From the NCBI GenBank assembly GCA_009760855.2, contig WPIO01000197.1, forward strand, positions 357,925 through 421,924: 64,000 bases of DNA, in the 5' to 3' direction. The notes below the pieces were generated by a model. It made no database searches, was not told the DNA's origin, and worked only from the letters and a program-made list of their open reading frames with translations. The position numbers and the translations under genes were made by a program. The stretch's first letter is position 1, and every line of letters begins with the position of its first letter. This document shows positions 1-11,628 of the stretch, piece by piece. This DNA is from Cristatella mucedo (taxonomy: Eukaryota > Bryozoa > Phylactolaemata > Cristatellidae).

Positions 1-1160
1 CTCAACAAGCCCAAATTGTAGCAATATTGTATTGCTGAAAGTAGACAGCCATTACTGTTTTTACATGACGTAGTTGTCCAGCAGCCCAAGCTTATTTTAG
101 AGCAGGACGCGTAAATTATATGGGGGTGATAGCTATTAATTCTTTGTCACTAATCGAACAAGCCTGTCAGATTTGATCACCATTACTTTTTTATTTGGTC
201 TAATTCAGCCCTTCACTGGACTGATTCTCATTGTCAGCATCTTTATGTAGCTTCTTTGTTTCCTGCTCGATGTTTGGCTGATTATCACTGTGCCAGAGCA
301 TGTGTGGATAACTGCAGTGAGTGAAAGTATGGTGTTTTACTCAGCTGGGCCCTGGTGTGCTGAGACTTGAAACCCACCAGCCGAGTGGCCTCAGGATTTC
401 AGGCAGCTCAATGATTGAGGACAGTACACAATGTAATTGTGAAATGCCTACTTTCAAAATTTCGTGCATGTGCGATATATTGACAGTACCAGGAACCCGC
501 CTTGTTCAGCACACTCTTTAAAGGCTAATATAATTAAATTTTGGCTACTGACATTTAGCATTGTACTTGAAACAATAACTGAAGGAATAAAAAAAGGTGT
601 GTAGAATGACTAGGCTCTTTTATGGAACTTTGCAAATGAGTTACTTTTTATTGTACGCCTGGCATGGCACTTATTTTTTAGTAATTAAACCAAAACTACA
701 GCCTGTTGAGTTGCTTTGCTGAGTCGCAGTAGAAATACAATACTGTACATTCGCCGCATGACGTAGAGTCCTATCTCTCTTCATGACAGAAGGAAGAAAA
801 GACTTTCTCGCTTTAACTAATAACAGTTTATTGGTCTATGCTAACAAGGAGTTTATATTCCCCATCGAGTGCTGTTTTTTGCTTGAGAAAATGTATGTTG
901 TCTAATCATGAAACCTTGGTCGGTAACAATGTAACCAGTGATTAACCATCTCCAGTCAGGTATTGATTCCACTGCTCTTTGCTGAATTCTATTAGTAATA
1001 ATAATAATAAATAATTGTGCTGCAGGTAATTTTTGTATGGCTGTGTCTGCTAGCATGCATGCATGAAAGAATATTAATTTATTTTACTCTAATAGTGCCA
1101 AGTCATAATTTGACAATTTTCTGTTGACAATTTTGGTTGAGCTCTCTTGTTTTGCCTTAG
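1..1160 (+). other. Intron upstream of the Roc-COR exon
   Basis: No exon, LRR-coding stretch or transposon is recognisable here. The sequence is AT-rich with frequent stops in all frames and an ATA/ATT run near 996-1012. It ends in a pyrimidine-rich tract and an AG at 1159-1160, a good splice acceptor for the exon that follows. Earlier LRR exons of that gene must lie to the left of the window or be too short to see. Confidence 0.5.
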
Positions 1161-3033
1161 GTGATTGACGGACGTGGAAACATGATAACTGAGCTGCCAG
1201 ATGAAGTTATTCATACCTCACTGACCGTTCTCTCATTGAAAGGCAATCCAATGGTTTTTCCACCTATTGAGGTGTGTGACCAGGGAATTGAAGCTATTCG
1301 GCAGTATTTCCGAGATAGCACTCAGGGGAAGGAATCGCTATGCTGTGATACTATCAACATGCTTGGAGACATGGGAGCAGGAAAGACTAGCATCGTTCAG
1401 TCTTTACTACTTGGCATGCCATCTCTTGCTGGAGCTGATGATAGAACTTGTGTGCTAGATCAGAGCCTTGTAAAGATTGAACATCAGATAATAAATGTGA
1501 ATGACTTTGGTGGGCATGAAATGTATCAAACAGTGGTTCCAATATTTTTGCCCTCTAAAGGACTTTGCATCATTGCGTTCGACATAAGTAAAGACCTTGA
1601 GAAGCAGAAGGAGCAGATAAAGAAGTGGCTTATGACAATATTCTCTAAGTCAGCCGAGATACGAGTTATCGTAGTTGGCACTCACACTGATCTTCTTAAA
1701 AAAAACGACCTCAAAAACGCTGCTCAAGATGTGGAGAACTACGTAAAAGAACTTCGTTTGTCTGCTAAGCGAGAGCTTGAGCTTCACACTAATGCACTTG
1801 CTCGTCAGGATTCCTCTGCAGAAAATGTTGATGTCTGCCTTAAACAATCTTATGCTGCGATATCAGCTGCTGACATTTCGTTCATAATGATGAGGTGCAT
1901 TAATAATCCTGAAAGTGGTGGAAGTGATGAGAGTGAAAGTAGCCTAAGTAAGTTAAAATCAGGAGTCCAAGAGAAGCTTAAGGCCACTGTACAATATCCT
2001 GCATCATGGTGTAGTATTATGAAAGACATAACGAAGCGTGATTCAGACGATGGAAACCGTCAGCCATATTTAGAATGGCAGCAGGTCAGAGAAGTGTATG
2101 CAAGGTACTTGCAACCGGAGCCCGACGACTCCACACTAAAAGTCATCCTTCGTTCTCTTGCATCTATATCCCAGATTATTTGGTTAGAGAATTCTCCTTC
2201 TCTTATAGGCTTTGTATTTCATCAACCTCAGCTTATCATCAGAGAGTTAAAGAAGGTTTTGCATCACAACCATCCTGATGCACTTCGCAGTTGTGTTGGC
2301 ACTCAGTTTTACGGCAGCTGTATTAAGGAGTACAATCGCGGCATTCTGACTGAGACACTTTTGGAAGCACTGCTTGGAAGCGGAAACATCGTCGATGTGG
2401 TCGGAAAATTCATGCAACAGTTTCACATGATCAGCAGGGTTTGTGCAGTTGGCGAGAAACGATACATAATGCCAAGTAAGCTTCCAGATGATCCGCCTAC
2501 TAAGCTGCAGCAGTTACTAAGTACATCGACAATGGATCCTCCAGTGTTATTCGAGCTTACCTTTTTGGGGGAGTGTATGCCACATGCTTTCTTTCCAACT
2601 CTCCTAGCATCAGTACTATCATTTGTCTACAATATTAAAGCCGAACCAATATTTTGGAAGAATGGAATACTGGTAGAACTCTACAGTGTGACTGTAATCA
2701 TGCTGCGAAACGTAAGCGCTTTAGAAATTATGGCATTTTCAAAATCTGCCACGAAAGATGTCTGGAAAGGTTTGCAACCACTGCTCATTCACGTCGTCGA
2801 ATGTGTAGCAGAGTCGTGGCATGGTGTCCAGCCGCTTTGTAAGCTCATCTGCCCTCGATCAAGAGGCACCGATAGGCCCCAGCCGTGGGTGAAATTTCAT
2901 GGCCGAACTGTGGCCTGGAATGATCTGGTCAAGCGCGAGCTCTCCAGGACTGAGCTGCAGCACTCGTCTGATTGGCATTGCCAAGACTGCAACGATGACA
3001 TACCTGGATTCTGGATGTTTCCAAGGCAGCCAG
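1161..3033 (+). CDS. Exon of a Roco-family protein (LRR end, Roc GTPase, COR)
   Basis: Roco proteins carry a Ras-like GTPase (Roc) followed by a COR dimerisation domain and act as GTP-regulated scaffolds, often in stress or innate signalling. Residues 2-35 are the last leucine-rich repeats (ITELPDEV, then LTVLSLKGNP). The P-loop GDMGAGKT is at residues 69-76, the G3 motif DFGGHE at 115-120, and a G4-like THTD at 174-177. The COR region covers roughly 280-540. The C-terminus has a Cys/Trp-rich patch (WHCQDC, about 605-610). The exon opens in phase 0 after a splice acceptor at 1160, so the first codon (GTG) is not a start. Reading on without splicing gives a stop at 3056. A GT at 3034 (CCAG/GTATGA) is a plausible donor and leaves phase 1, which matches the 4484 exon. 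Introns and LRR exons upstream are missing. The Roc-COR assignment is strong; the exact 3' end is inferred. Confidence 0.9.
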
Positions 3034-3056
3034 GTATGATCGAATCATCAGTGTAA

Positions 3057-3712
3057 TCTTAAGCCACTTGTACCTTTCATCGTGCACAGTTACATGCTAA
3101 TAAGCCAAGTCATGCACGTTAACTTTAATCAAGAGATACTACAAGATTGGAAGAAATATAGAAATGCTAACGCCAATTAGAATTGCAAAAGAGCCATCCG
3201 GATGCTTAATAATTTTTTATTTTTGTTGCTATGTTGATGAAATATTTTATTGAGAGCCGGTACTGTAGCTAGTGAGAAATTAAGAGGCAGATTAGTACCA
3301 CTTTCCTGCTCTATACTCTTTTAAAAATTGTAGTGACAACAATTGTTGCATGACAGCTTGTTAGCGATCGCTTGAAGCTTAGAACAACAAATTTCCTAAG
3401 CTTCGCGCCAGTATTACTTAGTAGGCTTAGTTAAGCTTAGAACAACAAATTTTTTAAGCTTCGTGCCAGTATTACTTAATAGGCTTAGTTAATGTACCTT
3501 TTATAAAATTGATGTAATGACAACTGTATAGCATAATATATGCAGGCAGTTACTATAAAATCGCCATTACCTAATTTCTCATAAAGGTTTAAAATTACTG
3601 CTGACTGCATTTTGCCTGGACTTAGTGTCCTGTTTTTTTAATTGTGATCCAGCCTTGCCCGATAGTAACATTTTTTGGTTTCGAGCAGGTTTATTTTAGG
3701 TGAAACTACACT
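3057..3712. other. Intron or 3' flank without recognised genes
   Basis: AT-rich sequence with no coding signal. If the donor at 3034 is used, this is the first part of a 1.45-kb intron; if not, it is the 3' untranslated region and flank. It contains the 58-bp tandem duplication listed separately. Confidence 0.5.
3376..3491 (+). repeat. 58-bp tandem duplication, two copies
   Basis: The unit beginning GCTTAGAACAACAAATTT at 3376 is repeated directly at 3434. The two 58-base copies differ at about four positions. Each unit also contains a short inverted pair around AAGCTT. Confidence 0.85.
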
Positions 3713-3800
3713 ATACACATGCACACTCTCACACCCACACACACTCACACACACTCACACACAGGCGTGCACGCAAACACACGCACACACATGCACACAT
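3713..3800 (+). repeat. CA-rich microsatellite
   Basis: Interrupted CACA/CACT/CACG repeats. The tract is imperfect, so it is an old microsatellite. Confidence 0.85.
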
Positions 3801-3849
3801 ACCAATCACATAATATTTGCACTTCTTACGCTAAATGAAAAATAAATAA

Positions 3850-4018
3850 ATGATTAAACAGCCTCTTTTTGTATAGCGACAGTAGAGCCTTTACGGCTAT
3901 CACCACCGCTTGCAGTGGCAATAAAGAATCGCCCACAGCAGGAATCGAACCCACGACCTCGCGACTGAGGTCGTGAAAGCAACCGCCTTACCTAGTGTGC
4001 CATCACGGCTCACCAAAG
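3850..4018 (-). repeat. tRNA-derived SINE (family 1)
   Basis: Read on the minus strand, the head contains a polymerase III A-box-like TGGCACACTAGG and a perfect B box GGTTCGATTCC about 45 bases later. A non-tRNA body follows (CCACTGCAAGCGGTGGTGAT) and an AT-rich tail ends near ATTTATT. The same body and boxes recur at 57412 and, more diverged, at 56905, which identifies a dispersed SINE rather than a functional tRNA. Confidence 0.75.
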
Positions 4019-4483
4019 CTAAAATCAACCAGCTCTTCTTTTTCTGGGATGATAGTTACCAGTAGTTTCGTTTCTCTACTGGGAATTGCACTGACGCCTT
4101 GTAGCTGCAAAAGATCTCATTTAAAATTATTTGTTGAGGCTGATTGCAAAGAACTGAAGGGTGAACCTTTGCTACCATCAGCATTCCTTCTAATGTGGTT
4201 TACACAAAACTCCGTGACTGGGTCACTTAATGCTGCTATCAGACGATTACCAACTTCTCTTTGAAGGCTCCTGCTCACACCAGGACTTTCGGGATGCAGA
4301 GAATTACCTCAAACGACTAGGTAAAGGCAATCTGTGTAAGCGGCTTGACGGTCGTAAGATCATCGTTAGACTCACATGGCTCAATCTAAAGTCTCTTCTT
4401 TTTACTGCAGCTAACTTACCTTGCCCTTCCTCTTTGACGCGATGTGATTGTATTGAATCGCTGTGCTTCCTTCTTTCTTTCAG

Positions 4484-4573
4484 GTAATGAGGGCAAACCT
4501 GCTGCCCTACTGCCTGGTGCCAGCAGCGACCCACCAGCTTTATTGGAAGCACCTACGAAGAGGTCCTCGGAAG
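4484..4573 (+). CDS. 90-bp linker exon of the Roco gene
   Basis: A strong acceptor (TTCTTTCTTTCAG ending at 4483) and donor (GAAG/GTGAGC at 4573/4574) frame 90 bases without a stop. The exon is symmetric, phase 1-1, and accepts the single base left by the Roc-COR exon. It encodes a Gly/Pro/Ala/Ser-rich segment (GNEGKPAALLPG at the start) with no recognised fold, typical of a flexible linker. A copy with about 83% identity and both splice sites intact lies at 42665-42754. Its membership in the gene rests on phase, strand and position, not on transcript evidence. Confidence 0.65.
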
Positions 4574-4784
4574 GTGAGCTTGATGATCCATGAAGGCACA
4601 CTGGGGAGGGTGGTTTCTTTTTACGAGCTTTTTTAGAGCCTAATGAGGTGGTACTCAGCCTGCCCATAGGCCGGGCTGAGTGGTGTCAGTCCGGCTGGGG
4701 CAGAGCATTGTGGGCATGGTCACGCCCAAAATATCTCCATCTTCGTCATTTCGAACTCGCGATTTGATTATATCCATTACTCTG

Positions 4785-4905
4785 TAAAAAACAATAATAA
4801 TACTGCACTTGATAAATCGCCCTCAGAGAACTCAATCTCTTTCTAGGCGCTTTACATTTGCTGCAAAGGGAAACACGATTGAATGATGAGTAATATCACT
4901 AGTCA
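4785..4905 (-). mobile_element. LINE family B, 3' tail only
   Basis: A short run of AAT units is followed by the reverse complement of the family B terminus: GATAAATCGCCCTCAGAGAACT, then CTCTTTCTAGGCGC, then TTTGCTGCAAAGGGAAA. It is a severely 5'-truncated insertion. Confidence 0.85.
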
Positions 4906-5008
4906 ACAATGGCCGCTGCTATCAGTGCCCACTCTAGAAACGGCAGCCACTTCTCAAATCTAAATGCTTGGTAAATAGCCTGTAACCCTTCACAATCGGT
5001 AAGCTCGT

Positions 5009-5125
5009 TTAATTTGTAATTTGGCAGTAATTTGTATAATTTGACAGTAATTTGTGACTTAACATGAAGAAAATGCTAATAATTGCTCCGACTACTAAAA
5101 GCAGTGCAATTTTTCTGTAAAACAT
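5009..5125 (-). pseudogene. Short signal-anchor ORF, paralogue of 46310-46483
   Basis: A 38-codon reading frame starts MFYRKIALLLVVGAIISIFF: a charged N-terminus followed by about 17 hydrophobic residues, as in a signal anchor of a type II membrane protein. The copy at 46483 begins MIYRKIATFFILGAIVSIFF. The 5' flanking bases are also similar, so this is a duplicated first exon or its relic. No downstream exon is recognised. The enzyme class is unknown. Confidence 0.45.
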
Positions 5126-5204
5126 GCTTCTTTACGATTCTATGATCAGGGAAATGCTAACTACATGGCACAAGCTACTTGAGATAGAACACGGGCAGCA
5201 CAAT

Positions 5205-8200
5205 ATAATATAATGTAATGTAATGTATCTCCGTCAGTAACTCCAAAAAGTCATAAAGACCATGTGGGTGTTACGCACGAGAGTTTTGTATAGCAAACTC
5301 ACAGCCTAAGCGGCTTTCGGTACGCATTCGGTAGCCAACAGACTTCGTCTCACGCAACAAAGAAAAAGTGGGAAGCATAGCAGAGTTAGGAGAGCAGTTG
5401 AGGTAGTGAGTAGCATAGAAGTAGCAGTTCAGGACCGCTGAAAAACATGTGCCATAGTAGGCAGTCAGAGAGTAAATGTCGTTGCGTAAGAATTGTGGAA
5501 GCGAGTTCCACAGTCTAGGACCTGCAGAGCTAAAGCTTCTGTCACCAACTGTTTTTAAGCGGAGGAATGGGACAGCTAATTTATTGTCCACACAGGACCT
5601 GAGGGCGCGAACAGGCTGAAACTGATGCACCAGTTCAGCTAGGTACGAAGGAGCCAAGCCGTGGCGGGCCTTGTGGGTCAGCGTAAGAACTTTGCTCTGT
5701 ATCCTTTGCTCAACCAGCAACCATCCTAGCTCTTTCAGCAAAGGTGACACGTGCTCAAACCGCTGGGACTTGAAGGCCAGCCTTGCAGCCATATTCATAG
5801 TCCGCTGTAGTGGCATAATAGCTTTCTTTAGTAGACCAGCCAAAATGGAATTACGATAATCAAGCCGAGACAGAACTAAAGAGCTAGTTAAATTTTTTAC
5901 AATCCACTGTGGGAGACAGCTTCTAATCTTGGATAGGGATCGGATGTGATGGCTAGCTGTAGAGGCAGTCTTCTGAATGAAGCTTTTGAAATTGAGGCAG
6001 CTGTCGAACACGGCACCTAGATTACGAGCACGTGGTGAAGGTCGCACAATAGCATCACCTATTAGAACAGCAAAGCCTTTTAACCCAGCAACACGCTTAG
6101 GGTGTCCTATGAGAAGCAGTTCGGTTTTATCGTCATTTAATTTCAGGAAGTTTTCCGACATCCAGGATCGAATATCGGCAAGGCAAGCATTCAGTTTCTC
6201 AGTTGCTGCAGCAGATTCCGACGGTTTAAATGACAAATACAATTGAGTATCGTCAGCATAGAAGTGATATCCTATTCCATGGGCCTTAATCACTTTTCCC
6301 AGAGGTTGCGTATAAATGGAGAACAGCAAGGGACCAAGTACAGACCCTTGAGGGACTCCACAGGTGACCCTTCTCATGTCTGAGACCTGACCCCCACACG
6401 ACACGGATTGAACACGATCAGACAAGTATGATTTAAACCACGCCAGTGCTTCGTCTGCCAGACCGATCCTTGTTCTCAGTCGTTCAAGCAAAACTTCGTG
6501 ATCAATGGCGTCGAAGGCAGCAGACAGATCTAGCAGAGCTAGGGCAGTGACATTCCCGTCGTCGTTGCCACGTAGAATGTCATTGTTAACACGGAGGAGA
6601 GCAGTTTCAGTAGAGTGCTGCCTCTTGAACCCTGATTGAAATGTTTCTGACATTCCATTATTTTCAATATGTTCAACTAGCTGCTTAGCAACAATTTTTT
6701 CAAGAATTTTTGATAAGAATGGAAGAAGGGAAACTGGACGATAGTTTGCTAGGACCTCTGTGTCTAATCCAGGCTTTTTAAGAATAGGTCAAATGATTGC
6801 CGATTTGAAGGACTTGGGGACGACCCCTTTTCCCAAAGAAACATTAAAAATCTTGGTTATGGCAGGGCTAAGTTGGTCTGCAAGTGAAGACCACAGAGAT
6901 GAAGGTATAGGGTCTTCAGGAGACGAGCTTTTTTTGCTAGACCTTGTTAAGGCAGCCACATCACAGGCAGAAACATCAGAGAACCTTTTAAGAAAGGTCA
7001 CAGGTCGAGGAACGGCGATTGCTTCGTTCGGAGGGGGCTTAACGGAGGCACGAATGTGCACAATGTTTTCAGTAAAGAAGGCTGAAAACTTTTCGGCTGA
7101 GCCCTTAATATCTTGGGAGTCAGACCTGACAGCATTGGCTAGTAAATGGTTTACTGTCTTATAAATCTGTTTAGTGTCCGACTGGCAGGAATTCAGTTTT
7201 CTAATGAAAAAAGAAGCCCTGGCTTTTTTAAGCTTCGTGTGTTAACTCGAAGGAAGTCTTTAAAATTGACTAGGTCTGCCTCAGACCCCAATTTCTTGAA
7301 ACAACGTTCCAGCCTGCGCTTAACACGGAGCATCTTAAGGAGCTTTTTTGTAAATTGAAAGCAATCTTGACGACTTTGAACACGGATAGAGCGAACGGGA
7401 GCATGCTTGTCAAGAGCACTCCTGAGTGTCATGTTCATCGCATCTGTGAGGGTATCGAGGCTGCCGGTTGACTCTGAATGCAGATCAAGAAGGCCTGCAT
7501 CGCAAACAGATTTCAAAAACTTGTCCATGTCAATGCTTTGTAAGTTACGTCGTTTGGCAAATTTGACATTGCCTTGCACGTACGAGGGAGCAGGAACAGT
7601 AAACGAGACCGAACAATGATCTGAGAGGGTCAGTGGGCACACCACAAAGTCAGTGATGAGGACATCCTTAGTGATCAAGAGATCTAGAATGTGGCCACCG
7701 ACGTGGGTGCTATGATTAACGTGTTAGGCCAAACCAAGATTCTCCAGACATTCAAGAAATGAGCGGACCTGACTGTTGCTAGGGTAGTCAACGTGAATAG
7801 TGACGTCTCCTACAATCAGTAGCGGCCTGTCACACACAAATATTTTAGCGAGGAACTCTGAAAACTCCTCTATAAACAAGTTTAGACAGCCAGAAGGAGG
7901 CCGGTATATCACAACGGTGAGAGGCATTGTCTTTGATGAAGACCTGATAGCAACCGATTCAAACGATGACCCATGCGAGAAACTGCACATTTTATAGCCA
8001 AACGATTCGCGAACAACAATTGCAACCCCGCCACCAACCTTGTCAGAACGCATGGACTGATAGAATGAGAACCCGGGTGGAGTGGTCTCGGAAAAACAGC
8101 TACTGGAACAAGGCGTCATCCAGGTTTCGGTAAGCAGAAATTCATCTAGCTTCTCCTGGACCACCTGATCGCGGATAAGTAACCCCTTGGTTTTTAGCGA

Positions 8201-8450
8201 GCGGACATTTAGTAGGCGGAATTTAAGAGGCTGTCCAACAACTGGGCGACGGCGATGCAGTGGCTCGTATTCTCTACCGTTTGCGTCCGGCCCGGCGGAC
8301 GCTGGCTCTTCGAATTTGAATTGAACCTTTGTAACAGCCGTGGGACGACGTTTCACAACGTGCTGTGCTACAGCAGGTGGACACAAACCAATCGGTTTGT
8401 GTGTTTGGAAAGTGTGTGTGTGTGTGTATGTGTGTGTGCGCGAGCACACT
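5205..8450 (-). mobile_element. LINE family A (L2-like), nearly complete
   Basis: The element is on the minus strand, with 3' end TACATTACATTATATTATATT near 5205-5220 and 5' end near 8450. The apurinic-type endonuclease region (8449-7193) shows RLLNVRSL, LLTETWM, GGGVAIVV, VVIYRPPSG, a GDVTIHVD site (usually GDFNIHVD in this family) and LSDHCSVSF. Reverse transcriptase (7061-5271) shows [39 protein letters not shown] and the catalytic FYADDTQLY. Lesions are few: a stop near 7724, a frameshift between 7193 and 7061, and a TGA near 6788. It is therefore a fairly young, dead copy. No separate ORF1 was found. The 5' end has CA repeats. Confidence 0.92.
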
Positions 8451-9177
8451 CAGGCATACTTGAGCTTGCTTGAGTTGCTACCTATTTGTCCTAAACTAGT
8501 TAATAGATAAAGCCTATTACTGAATTCTGCCATTTTTCAGTATTGGCATTGTCGTTCTCGTGATGAGGTGTAGGAAGTGTTTGGTACATTTCAACTTGCC
8601 TGCCGTTTTCTTTTTGGTTTTTGCCCCCTCAAACATCTTAACGGGGACTGCTCAGTGCAATGTCATGGAAATCAGCATCGTTAGCTTTATAATCAAAGTA
8701 GTTATAACGCTACGTGAAATGTTTTAAATCCTAGTTCAACTAAATCTTAATACCGACGATTTGAAACTCCATGCTACCATAAGGAATGAATGGCAAGCAT
8801 TCAGTCTATCATGCCTACAAAAACCTGCCAAAGAGAAAACATCAAACCTGTCCTAGCTCAATTTGTATTGCTGCCGCTCAAACTAATGAATGTGACATGT
8901 CCACTGTCTGTAGCCTCTAGCTATTACTTTATCAGTGTCCGGTTCTCATCCGGTCGCCAGTACGTTAGTGAATGCCCCACCTCCCCACATGTCGAAGAAT
9001 CTATTGAAACTGGCGGGTCATATACTTGCACCCTCGCAAGTTAAGTAGTTATGATAAGGCTACTAATATTCTGCACTAATTAGTCTATGCCGTCACAATA
9101 GCCGATCAAAATATCGACTAGCTGTCATCCTCGCTGTCGATTGGCTTCAAGCTGGTCAACGTCGCCCTTCTGTGAAT
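8451..9177. other. Intronic stretch between two LINEs
   Basis: Nothing recognisable as coding or repetitive. It probably belongs to the 7-kb intron between the linker exon and the CARD-like exon. Confidence 0.4.
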
Positions 9178-10256
9178 CCTATGTAATGTTATGTAATATA
9201 TCTCCGTCTGTAACTCCACAAAGTTATAAAGACCATGTGGGTGTTACGCAGGAGAGTTTTGCATAGCCCACTCACAGCCTAAGCGGCTTTCGGTACGCAT
9301 TCGGTAGCCAACCGACTTCGTCTCACGCAACAAAGAGAAAGTGGGAAGCATAGCAGAGTCAGGAGAGCAGTTGAGGTAGTGAGTACCATAGAAGTAGCAG
9401 CTCAGAACCGCTGAAAAGGATGTGCCATAGTCGGCAGTAGGAGAGTAGTTATCGCTGCGTAAGAATTGTGGAAGCGAGTTCCACAGTCTAGGACCTGCAG
9501 AGCTAAAGCTTCTGTCACCAAATGTCTTTAAGCGGAGGAATGGGACAGCTAATTTAGTGTCCACACAGGACCTGAGGGCTCGAACAGGCTGAAACTGATG
9601 CAGCAGTTCAGCTAGGTATGAAGGAGCCAAGCCGTGGCGGGCCTTGTGACTCAGTGTAAGTACTTTGCTCTGTATCCTTTGCTCAACCGGCAACCATCCT
9701 AGCTCCTTCAGCAAAGGAGACACGTGATCAAACCGCTGGGACTTGAAGACCAGCCTTGCAGCCATATTCATTGTCCACTGTAGTGGCATAATAGCTTTTT
9801 TGGTAGCCCAGCCAAAAGGGAATTACAATAATCAAGCCGAGACAGAACTAGAGAGCTAGTTAAGTTTATTTACAAGCCACTGTGGGGGACAGCTCCTAAT
9901 CTTGGACAGGGATCGGATGTGATGGCTAGCTGTAGAGGCAGTCTTCTGAATAAAGCTTTTGAAATTGAGGCAGCTGTCGAACACGACACCTAACTTTCGA
10001 GCAAGTGGTGATGGCAGCACAATAGCATCACCTATTAGAACGGCAAAGCCTTTTAATCTAGCCACAAGCTTAGGGTGTCCTATGAGCAGCAGTTCGGTTT
10101 TATTATCATTTAATTTCAGGAAGTTTTCCGACATCCAGAATCGAATATCGGCAAGGCAAGCATTCAGTTTCTCAGTTGCTGCAGCAGATTCCGACAGTTT
10201 GAATGACAAATACAACTGAGTATCGTCAGCATAGAAGTGATATCCTATCCTACTGG
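9178..10256 (-). mobile_element. LINE family A, 5'-truncated
   Basis: The 3' end (ATTACATAACATTACAT type tail) lies near 9180. Reading frames 9789-9244 and 10305-9856 on the minus strand match the C-terminal and palm regions of the copy at 5205-8450, including FYADDTQLY and FLKLNDNKTELLL. Similarity stops near 10256, where the reading frame runs into unrelated sequence. Confidence 0.9.
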
Positions 10257-10564
10257 CTAGCATGCTGCTCTTGCTGTAGCTCCCCAGGTGGGCACTGCTC
10301 TCCATGCACAGATCCTGCTGGCTCGCCGTTTTCAGGTGTTAACTTTCCTCTATCTAGCAATTTTATGTGCCAAAAACTTTGTCAAGCTTGCAATACGCTA
10401 CTAAGGACATGCAGACGCATTCATATAGCACCGGCAAGCGATCAGAGCATGTATTCAGGGCCTTCTCTCCACGAAGCAACTGTCTTGCAGAAGCACAGCT
10501 TGAGTAAACCATCAACTCAAGCAATCGGCCAAATGTCGGCAAGCAGCTTATCGTGTTAAGTTTA

Positions 10565-11035
10565 TTTGATATTCGTAATAATACATTAGTATGTTGCCCT
10601 CAACGAAATTAATCGCTTTCTAGGCACTTTGCATGTCCTGCAAAGGTAGCATAATCGAGTGGTAAGTGGCTGCACTCTTAATGTCAACATGATAACATAT
10701 GTAGAGGTGACATGCACAGGGTCACCATGCAAAACTGGTTAGTGGCAGCATGCTCAGTAGAAGCACCCATAAGCACCCAAAGCAAGAATCATGAGGAGCC
10801 AATAAATGCTGCGATAATCAGATGCTTGTTAAGGTTTAATGGCATCAAGTCAGATGATGTAGTAATGTCAGTAGGGAGTGTGAATACCGTGTTTTGGAAG
10901 CATGCAAACTAAGGGCAGGGTCTTCAAAGAATTTGAGATTTGTATGAGGTTGACTACACGATTTGATTCAGAAAAGTTGGTGGTATGATGCCTATCATGG
11001 TGGAGGATTAGGTCTGATAGCTAGGCTGGAGCGAG
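10565..11035 (-). mobile_element. LINE family B, degraded 3' part
   Basis: The minus strand carries the family B terminus (CTTTCTAGGCACTTTGCATG region at about 10615-10635), the untranslated stretch with GTGCATGTCACC, and the remains of the reverse transcriptase C-terminus (AATAAATGCTGCGATAATCAG near 10800, GCATGCAAACTAAGGGC near 10905). It has many indels. Confidence 0.7.
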
Positions 11036-11628
11036 AGAATGGAGTGGCCTAAAAGTGACTTACAGAACCGTGAAATCGATGCTCTGCTAAACTGTGCCAG
11101 CCTGGGAGATGCGCAAGCCTGGGAGATGTGTGTTTCGCGATATGCAGATTTCTGATCATTAGGAGGACGGCAGACACTGTAGACTGAATGTGACTGGCAT
11201 GTGATAAGTTAGAAGAATCTGGTAATATTCTGCCTGCTTCTGGCATTTATTTCTGTACTGTGGTTTGAAAGCCTAGCTTTTTTATTTTAGTTTATGATTT
11301 GATTAATCAGTATGTGGCTCATCGCGAAACTGTAATATAATTCATTCCCACTGCAGTTACTTACCAGTAGCTATTATCAAGGATTAAAGAACAGCTTGGT
11401 TAATCTTAGAGTTGGACCAACAGAGAAAATAGGTTGGATCAATATGTAATTCATTTATATATTGATCAAACCTATTTTTATCTGTTTATCCGACTCGGTT
11501 GGATCAACAGAGAATAATGACTCACCTATAAATAGGTTCACCAATTTTTTGACTGCTATAGTACACCATGTATTAAACTTTCCAACCGCGTTTAAAGTTG
11601 ACTGGCGGCTTCCGTTCTTTGTTTGCAG
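11036..11628. other. Intron preceding the CARD-like exon
   Basis: No coding signal. Three variants of a GGTTGGATCAA / CTGTTGATCCAACC type sequence at 11410-11515 form short direct and inverted repeats. The region ends with the acceptor TTTGTTTGCAG at 11628. Confidence 0.45.

Larger units (their letters stand above)
4720..5205 (-). repeat. Segmental duplication, copy 1 (partner at 46215-46565)
   Basis: The stretch from ATATCTCCATCTTC near 4728 to the hairpin-like CACGGGCAGCAC near 5200 aligns in the same order with 46215-46565. Copy 1 is interrupted by a family B LINE tail (4785-4905) that copy 2 lacks. A family A LINE abuts its right end. Confidence 0.7.

Noticed and set aside
3850-4018. A functional tRNA gene
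   Set aside because: The A and B boxes are good, but the sequence continues into a body shared with other dispersed copies and does not fold as a complete cloverleaf.
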